The notes beneath the pieces were generated by a model. It saw only the letters and a program-made list of their open reading frames with translations, made no database searches and had not been told where the DNA came from. Below, in pieces: positions 59,470 to 64,000 of a stretch of 64,000 nt of DNA. Numbering within the stretch: position 1 is the first letter of the stretch; each line of letters begins with the position of its first letter. Made by a program: the position numbers and the translations under genes. Source of the DNA: Halorussus rarus. Its GTDB lineage: Archaea > Halobacteriota > Halobacteria > Halobacteriales > Haladaptataceae. Location of the stretch: contig NZ_QPMJ01000001.1 in NCBI RefSeq assembly GCF_003369835.1, forward strand, positions 62,001 to 126,000, written 5' to 3'.

Positions 59470-59814
59470 CTACCCCAGCGCGAACGTGACCAGCCACAGC
59501 GCGCCCATCCCGGCGACCAGCGTCGCGAGAATGTCCTCGGTCCGCCACGCGACCGCGGCCGCGACCGCGCCGGCCAGCAGTTTCGGGTTCGCCGGCGAGA
59601 GCGCCAGCCCGCCGTCGGCGAAGACGAGTTCCGGTACCAGCAGCGCCGAGAGCACCGCCGCCGGGACGAACCTGAGCGCGCGCTCGACCCGGGGCGGGAC
59701 GTCGTCGAGCCGGCCGAACAGCGCCACGAACGACGCCCGGAGCGCGAACGTCCCGACGCCGCCAGCGAGGATGACCAGCCAGAGCACGATTGTGTCGAAG
59801 TCGCTCGCGGCCAT
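59470..59814 (-). CDS. azlD: AzlD-family subunit of a branched-chain amino acid exporter
   Basis: A 114-residue membrane protein with four helices: LWLVILAGGVGTFALR, SFVALFGRLDDVPPRVERAL (connecting), FVPAAVLSALLVPEL and AVAAAVAWRTEDILATLVAG. The RxxFVPAAVLSAL pattern is typical of AzlD. Together with AzlC it exports branched-chain amino acids or analogues. The start codon immediately follows the AzlC stop with no gap. Confidence 0.9.
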   Translation of the reverse strand: MAASDFDTIVLWLVILAGGVGTFALRASFVALFGRLDDVPPRVERALRFVPAAVLSALLVPELVFADGGLALSPANPKLLAGAVAAAVAWRTEDILATLVAGMGALWLVTFALG

Positions 59815-60522
59815 CTACGACACCTCCCGCTCCTCGCCGGTCCCCAGCGCCGACTCCGCGACCATCCCGGCCGCGATACCGACGACCGCGGCGGTCACCA
59901 GCCCGATGTTGTACGGCAGGCCGTTGGCGGCGATGGCCGTGGCGCCGCCGACGAGGGCCGCGGCGCCGGTCGCGCGGTCGGTGACCGCCGGCACCAGCAC
60001 CGCGAGGAAGACCAGCGGCACCGCGAACTCCAGGTGCCAGCCCTCGGGGACCCGCGCGCCGACGAGGACGCCGACGACGGTGGCGGCCTGCCACGTCAGC
60101 CACAGCGGGAACGCGACCCCGAGGTAGTACCAGCGCCGACTCGTCTCCGGCTCCCGTTCGAACCGCATCAGCGAGATCGCGTACGCCTGGTCGGTGAGCA
60201 GGTACGAGAGCCCGGCCTTCCACCGGGCTGACAGCCGGGCGAAGTGGGGCGCGATGGAGGCGCTGTACATCACGTGCCGGAGGTTGACCACGAGGACGGT
60301 CGCGACGACGACGAGCGCGGGCGCGCCCCGGCCCACGAGCTCGATGGCCGCGAGCTGGGAGGCCCCGGCGAAGATGACGACCGACATGGCGACCGCCTGG
60401 GCCGCGGGGATGCCGACGCCGACGGCCGCCGCGCCCGCGACCATCCCGAACGGGATTACCCCGAGGAGGATGGGCGCGACCACGCGGACTCCGGCCCGGA
60501 AGTCGCTGCGCGGTGAACTCAT
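59815..60522 (-). CDS. azlC: AzlC-family transporter subunit
   Basis: A 235-residue membrane protein. Family blocks are GVRVVAPILLGVIPFGMVAG, FAGASQLAAIELVGRGAP, VNLRHVMYSASIAPHF and YLLTDQAYAISLMRFE. The operon is azlC-azlD. The ATG at 60522 lies one base from the end of a MITE-like element (60524-60626), so any promoter must lie within or beyond that element. Confidence 0.9.
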   Translation of the reverse strand: MSSPRSDFRAGVRVVAPILLGVIPFGMVAGAAAVGVGIPAAQAVAMSVVIFAGASQLAAIELVGRGAPALVVVATVLVVNLRHVMYSASIAPHFARLSARWKAGLSYLLTDQAYAISLMRFEREPETSRRWYYLGVAFPLWLTWQAATVVGVLVGARVPEGWHLEFAVPLVFLAVLVPAVTDRATGAAALVGGATAIAANGLPYNIGLVTAAVVGIAAGMVAESALGTGEEREVS

Positions 60523-60523
60523 A

Positions 60524-60626
60524 GGAATTATCGTAGACCTTCAGCGGTTCCCACTCGCCCCGTGGGTCCTGTCGCTCGATCTGCCCGGATACGCTGCGAA
60601 AAGCGACGGCTTGCTACGATAATTCC
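60524..60626. mobile_element. MITE-like element, GGAATTATCGTAG family, copy 2
   Basis: GGAATTATCGTAG (60524-60536) and CTACGATAATTCC (60614-60626) form a perfect 13-bp terminal inverted repeat around 103 bases. The segment CGTAGACCTTC near the left end and GGGTCCTGTCGCTCGAT (60564-60580) match the element at 57359 with the same spacing within one base. It directly abuts the start of azlC. Confidence 0.65.
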
Positions 60627-60795
60627 CATCACTGTCTCCCGGTGGACGGTCCAGCAGTATCACGCTTGGTGTTCCGGCGAGCCGTCCGCGAGCGCACTGC
60701 TGGGGTCCGTCACGCGGAGGCTGCTCCGCCGAGCGCGCCGCGACGGACCGCCCCGCTTTTGCCTCTCGCGTCCCAACGCCGATTCAGATTCAGCC

Positions 60796-61596
60796 GTGCG
60801 ACAGTTCTCCGCCGACTACCTCCGGGACACGCGCCGCGGGATGTGGGACGACCGCGAGGCGCTGGCCGACCTCGACCTCGACTCCCGAGAGCGGATTCTG
60901 GACGTCGGCTGCGGCACCGGCGAACTCTCGCGGGTACTCGCCGAGGAGACGACGGGCGAGGTCGTCGGGGTCGACGCCGACCCCGGCCTGCTCGCCGTGG
61001 CCCGCGAGCAGGGCGGAGTCGAGACCGTCGCGGGCGACGCGCTCCGCCTGCCGTTCCCGGACGACCGCTTCGACCTCGTGGTCTGCCAGGCCCTGCTCAT
61101 CAACCTCCCGGACCCCGCCGCCGCTGTCCGGGAGTTCCGGCGAGTCTCGACCGACCTCGTCGCCGCGGTCGAACCCGACAACGCCGCGGTGGCGGTCGAG
61201 TCCACGGTTGGCGCCGAGAGCGACCTGGCGGCCCGGGCGCGCCGGGCCTACCTCGACGGGGTCGAGACCGACGTGACCCTCGGCGGTGAGGGTACCCGCG
61301 AGGCGTTCGAGGAGGTCGGCCTCTCGGACGTGTCCACGCGTCGGCACGTCCACGCACGGACGGTCGAACCGCCCTACGCCGACCGCGACCTGCGCTCGGC
61401 CCGCCGGAAGGCCAGCGGCGAGGGACTGGCCGACGACCGGGCGACGCTGCTGGCCGGCGGCCTCTCGGCCGCGGAGTACGACGACCTCCGGAGCGACTGG
61501 CGCGAGATGGGTCGGGACGTCGTCGAGCAGATGGGCGACGGCGAGTACCGCCGGGCCGAGGTCGTCCCCTTCTACGTGACGGTCGGGTCGGTGTGA
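60796..61596 (+). CDS. Class I SAM-dependent methyltransferase
   Basis: A 266-residue methyltransferase. SAM-binding motif I is RILDVGCGTGELSRVLAEE, motif II GEVVGVDADPGLLAVAREQ, then VAGDALRLPFPDDRFDLVVC (motif III/IV) and NLPDPAAAVREFRRV. The start is GTG at 60796, giving the haloarchaeal-style opening VRQFSADYLRDTRRGMWDDR. The substrate is unknown. It is the first gene after the azlC-side MITE-like element. The 304-base gap 61597-61900 after it holds the hairpin at 61684 but no gene. Confidence 0.88.
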   Translation: MRQFSADYLRDTRRGMWDDREALADLDLDSRERILDVGCGTGELSRVLAEETTGEVVGVDADPGLLAVAREQGGVETVAGDALRLPFPDDRFDLVVCQALLINLPDPAAAVREFRRVSTDLVAAVEPDNAAVAVESTVGAESDLAARARRAYLDGVETDVTLGGEGTREAFEEVGLSDVSTRRHVHARTVEPPYADRDLRSARRKASGEGLADDRATLLAGGLSAAEYDDLRSDWREMGRDVVEQMGDGEYRRAEVVPFYVTVGSV

Positions 61597-61683
61597 GATC
61601 GTAGTGGGTTCTTTTGTCGTTACTGGGTTCGGACTACGCTTGCTGTGACGACATCCCCGAAAGCCCCCGCCCGGTCGCGGTCG

Positions 61684-61739
61684 CTGCGGGACATATTCGG
61701 CGCTCTCCGCACGGCCCGCGCCGAATAGTGGTCCCGCAG
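61684..61739. repeat. Long intergenic hairpin
   Basis: CTGCGGGAC (61684-61692) pairs with GTCCCGCAG (61731-61739), and TATTCGGCG (61694-61702) pairs with CGCCGAATA (61719-61727). The result is an 18-bp stem with one internal mismatch region and a 16-base loop. It lies between the methyltransferase and Usp genes. A very similar stem is recalled from other haloarchaeal intergenic regions, which needs a search. Confidence 0.55.
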
Positions 61740-61900
61740 ACGACTGAACTGCACGCGACCGGCGGCCCCTTTCAGTCCACCCAAACGAAGATTTGGTCGG
61801 GTAGCCGGAACCGGTGGAAGGGCCACCCTGCCATCACACGCTGAAGAGCGACGATTCTCCCGGGCTAACCTCTTTACCGCGTGCGCTCCTTCACAACGAC

Positions 61901-62770
61901 ATGTTCGAGAACATCCTGGTCCCGGTGGACGGCAGCGAGGGGGCCGACGCCGCCATCGGACACGCCGGCGACATCGCCGACCGGTTCGACGCCGCGGTTC
62001 GGGTCCTGTTCGTCGCCAACACGAAGCGCGACAGCGTCACGACCATCGGCACCGAGGTCGTCGACGCGCTCGAACGGAAGGGCGAGCAGATCGTCGACCC
62101 GGTCGCCGCCGACCTCCGCGAGCGGGGCGTCGACTGCGAGACCGAGGTTGTCCAGGGCGACCCGGCGAGCACCATCGCCGACTACGCCGAGTCGCAGGGA
62201 ATGGACCTCGTGGTGATGCCGACCCACGGCCGCGACGGCCTCTCGCGGCTCCTGCTCGGCAGCGTCACCGAGAAGACGGTGCGGCTGTCGGACGTGCCCG
62301 TGCTGACCATCCGCTCCCACGACGACGCCCGCACGTCGTTCCCCTACGAGGACGTCCTGGTCCCGACCGACGGGAGCAACGCGGCGGAGGCGGCGGTCGA
62401 CGAAGCGGTCGACCTCGCGGCCGCCCTCGACGCGACGGTCCACGCCGTCTCGGTGGTCGACGACACGTCGCTTGGCTTCGACGTCCGGTCGGCCTCGGCC
62501 AGCGAGGGATTCGAGGACGTCGCGGAGGAGGCGGTGGCCGACGTGGCCGCCCGGGCCGAGGATGCCGGGGTCGACGCCGTCGCGGAGGAGATTCTCCGCG
62601 GGCGAGTCCACCGACAGCTCCTGCGGTACGTCGACGACAACGACGTCGACCTGGTCGCGATGGGGACGACCGGTCGCGGCGGCACCGACCGGGTGCTGCT
62701 CGGTAGCGTCACCGAGCGCCTCGTCCGCTCCTCGCCGGTGCCCGTACTGACGGTGCGCCGGCAGACCTAA
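61901..62770 (+). CDS. Universal stress protein with two Usp domains
   Basis: A 289-residue cytosolic protein with two Usp domains. Domain 1 (MFENILVPVDGSEGADAAIG) ends VVMPTHGRDGLSRLLLGSVT; domain 2 (YEDVLVPTDGSNAAEAAV) ends AMGTTGRGGTDRVLLGSVTE. Both carry the G-2x-G-9x-GS ATP-binding signature, unlike the degenerate Usp at 6193. The ATG at 61901 follows the TATA-like CTCTTTACC by about 27 bases, so the mRNA is leaderless. Confidence 0.9.
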   Translation: MFENILVPVDGSEGADAAIGHAGDIADRFDAAVRVLFVANTKRDSVTTIGTEVVDALERKGEQIVDPVAADLRERGVDCETEVVQGDPASTIADYAESQGMDLVVMPTHGRDGLSRLLLGSVTEKTVRLSDVPVLTIRSHDDARTSFPYEDVLVPTDGSNAAEAAVDEAVDLAAALDATVHAVSVVDDTSLGFDVRSASASEGFEDVAEEAVADVAARAEDAGVDAVAEEILRGRVHRQLLRYVDDNDVDLVAMGTTGRGGTDRVLLGSVTERLVRSSPVPVLTVRRQT

Positions 62771-62795
62771 CGGCCCGGTCGTCGTTCCGGGACGT

Positions 62796-62924
62796 ATGGA
62801 CCCGCGAGTCCGTACCCACGCCGAGATTCTCGTCGACATGAGCGACGAGTCGTACATCGAAGTCGACGGCGAGGTGGTCCAGCGCAACGGGACGTTCACG
62901 TTCGAGGACGGCTTCGAGAGCTGA
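62796..62924 (+). pseudogene. Micro-ORF resembling joined ends of an M29 aminopeptidase
   Basis: A 42-residue frame starting MDPRVRTHAEILVDMSDE, followed by SYIEVDGEVVQRNGTFTFED and GFES. The first 11-12 residues resemble the start of haloarchaeal M29 leucyl aminopeptidases, and the rest resembles their final 30 residues. An in-frame internal deletion through short repeats encoding (I/L)VD would give this. Homology is recalled, not searched. It could instead be a small functional protein. No catalytic residues remain. Confidence 0.5.
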
Positions 62925-63124
62925 TTAGTCGTCGTTTCGCGCCGTTTTGAGCGGCTCCTCGACTGACTCGCACTCTCGGGGGAGAGATTAAAACGGAAGA
63001 CGCGATGAATCCCGGCCGTGACCTGAGACCCGCCGCGCAGGCGGCCAAGGAGAGAGTGCCGCGAGCCCCTGCGCGGATTCGAACGCGGCCTGTTCGCCAC
63101 TTCGTTCCGCTCGGAGCGACGCAG
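62925..63124. other. Intergenic region with GAGCGAAG-type palindromic elements
   Basis: A tRNA T-loop-like motif (GATTCGAAC within 63077-63085) occurs but is not followed by a foldable tRNA on either strand. Around 63090-63122, CACTTCGTTCCGCTCGGAGCG is an inverted-repeat-rich stretch resembling the elements at 34137 and 63307. No gene is visible. Confidence 0.35.
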
Positions 63125-63820
63125 TTAAACCACGTCGCCGCGGACGGTAGCGCCCTCCTGGCGCTTCCGGTAGGACTCGACAGCCGCGGCGGCCTCGTCG
63201 GTCTTGGACTCGTCCATGCCGAGCATCTCCAGCGCGTCGGGCAGCGTCGGGAAGGCGAGTTCGCTCTCTCGGAGTTTGCGCAGGGCCTCGTCGCTGCGCT
63301 GGCCACCGGCGGACGAGTCCGCCGAACCTCGCCTCGCTTCGCTCGGCTCACCCCCGACCCAGAGGCAGACGCCGCGGGGGTCCAGAATCTGCTCGTAGGC
63401 CTCGCGCTGCATCGCGCCCTTGAGTCGCTGAGTCACGTTGTCCTCGAAGCTGGAGTTGCAGACCTCGAGGTGGACCGGCTCGTCCTCGGGCAGCAGGTGG
63501 GCGGCCAGGCACTTCTCTGGCGCGGCGTGGCCGCTGTCGTTCGCCCGGAGGTACTCGGGGTGTTGCTCAGCCCACTCCGCCCGGACGGTCTTGCCGACCC
63601 CCTCGACGCCGTGGGACTTCCGGAAGCGCTCGGCGGCGTCGCCGTCGTCGCCCCGCAGGAGGATGTCCTTGGTGACGTACACGTCGAGTCGCTCGACCGG
63701 GTCGAGGCCGAGTGCGACGTCGCCGTAGACCCAGAGCTCCCGGACCGGGACCGGCATGGTCTCGTCCTCGACGGCGGCGAGGATGTCCTCGACGCGTTCG
63801 ATCGCCTCGTCTCGGTTCAT
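63125..63820 (-). CDS. DUF7095-like haloarchaeal protein with a palindromic insertion
   Basis: A 231-residue soluble protein. It starts MNRDEAIERVEDILAAVEDE and continues with VPVRELWVYGDVALGLDPVE and DVYVTKDILLRGDDGDAAER, typical of an uncharacterised haloarchaeal family that I recall as DUF7095. Around residues 165-180 the protein has an Arg/Ser/Gly-rich loop (GEPSEARRGSADSSAGGQRS), encoded by a perfect DNA palindrome at 63307-63324 plus GAGCGAAGCGAG-type repeat sequence. That segment looks inserted. The rest has normal composition. Confidence 0.75.
   Translation of the reverse strand: MNRDEAIERVEDILAAVEDETMPVPVRELWVYGDVALGLDPVERLDVYVTKDILLRGDDGDAAERFRKSHGVEGVGKTVRAEWAEQHPEYLRANDSGHAAPEKCLAAHLLPEDEPVHLEVCNSSFEDNVTQRLKGAMQREAYEQILDPRGVCLWVGGEPSEARRGSADSSAGGQRSDEALRKLRESELAFPTLPDALEMLGMDESKTDEAAAAVESYRKRQEGATVRGDVV
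63307..63324. repeat. Perfect palindrome inside a coding gene
   Basis: CGGCGGAC-GA-GTCCGCCG is a perfect 18-base palindrome, followed at 63331-63348 by CTCGCTTCGCTCGG-type repeat sequence. The unit encodes the extra Arg/Ser/Gly-rich loop of the DUF7095-like protein without breaking the frame. It belongs to the same sequence style as the hairpins at 34137-34206. Confidence 0.55.
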
Positions 63821-63951
63821 GGATTCCCGGTTCGGGTTCGGAGCGGTTAACGGTGCCGTGTTCTCGACTCGAGACGGTCGTCGGTTCGCGAGTGCTCGCG
63901 AGTTCGACGGGAGGCAGTCCAACTAGGCCGCAGAAATTCGGCCGACCGGCC

Positions 63952-64000
63952 TCAGTGCTCGGCCGCGACCGGCTGCTGCTCGTACTTGTCGCGGAACTCC
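63952..64000 (-). CDS. C-terminal end of a gene cut by the window edge
   Basis: Sixteen codons are visible in the minus strand, reading EFRDKYEQQPVAAEH and a TGA stop at 63952-63954. The family cannot be recognised from this tail. Codon use is normal for the genome. Confidence 0.5.
   Translation of the reverse strand, partial: EFRDKYEQQPVAAEH

Noticed and set aside
61614-61844. 76-codon plus-strand reading frame
   Set aside because: It runs through the hairpin at 61684, has no family signal, and composition is unlike neighbouring proteins.
63065-63125. tRNA-like fragment with a TTCGAA T-loop motif
   Set aside because: The T-stem bases do not pair beyond the first position on either strand, and no acceptor or anticodon arms are found. 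At best it is a decayed tRNA end.
1-64000. CRISPR array, rRNA operon, prophage or complete insertion sequence
   Set aside because: No regular spaced repeats, rRNA-like sequence, phage structural genes or transposase genes were seen on either strand.

Overview
The window looks like chromosomal DNA from a halophilic archaeon (class Halobacteria). Base composition is very GC-rich outside a few AT-rich promoter islands, and the deduced proteins are strongly acidic. Many genes have a TATA-like box 25-30 bases before the start codon and no Shine-Dalgarno site, which is the leaderless pattern. The gene set is archaeal or haloarchaeal: RLI/ABCE1, RIO2, L15e, Sec61-beta, archaemetzincin, NucS, UbaA, F420 reductase, TrmB regulators and an Hvo_1808-type surface protein. 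The genus cannot be fixed from this evidence. No prophage, CRISPR array, rRNA, intact tRNA or complete insertion sequence was found.

Layout. 1-10 kb, almost all on the minus strand: a taxis-transducer-like receptor cut by the window edge, a UvrD-type helicase, several zinc and membrane microproteins, F420:NADP reductase, a universal stress protein, a HAD phosphatase and an FNT channel. 10-21 kb: archaemetzincin, an arylsulfotransferase-like beta-propeller protein, RLI with an EMC6-like partner, a TrmB regulator divergent from an RND exporter with a clear operator, a flavin-binding protein and a PIN/ATPase/KH protein. 21-30 kb: a frameshifted membrane protein followed by a second membrane protein, an RHH/RGG-like protein, a pentapeptide-repeat potassium-channel-like protein, a glutaredoxin-like protein, sdhC-sdhD without sdhB/sdhA, an HTH-10 regulator, and M20 and M32 peptidases. 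30-41 kb: thioredoxin, Sec61-beta, the run pdxT, DUF151 nuclease, hisE followed by a tight cluster of hairpins, an ASCH protein, an AIR-synthase-like protein, an HxlR regulator, NucS, a FilR1-type regulator and an EamA exporter preceded by a short upstream ORF. 41-53 kb: MutS, thioredoxin-fold proteins, an NmrA/DUF6069 pair, a reduced FAD protein, DoxX, UbaA, L15e, the surface protein, DUF1328 and RIO2. 53-64 kb: a solute-binding protein without visible transporter partners, a lipoate ligase, a peroxiredoxin, endonuclease IV, AzlC/AzlD, a methyltransferase, a tandem Usp protein and DUF7095.

The gene content is mostly housekeeping. The unexplained structure lies between the genes. There are three MITE-like elements with perfect terminal inverted repeats, two of them from one family. 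There are several hairpin arrays, including one with a GAAA loop and tandem G-A mismatches. A micro-ORF appears to be the two ends of an M29 aminopeptidase joined together. A TTTAGG-N4-CCTAAA box resembling a DtxR/iron-regulator site sits in front of a 37-residue basic protein. A 22-codon leaderless ORF precedes the EamA gene, and a palindromic element sits in frame inside the DUF7095 gene. No single locus here can be claimed as a complete new system. These small elements are the best leads.
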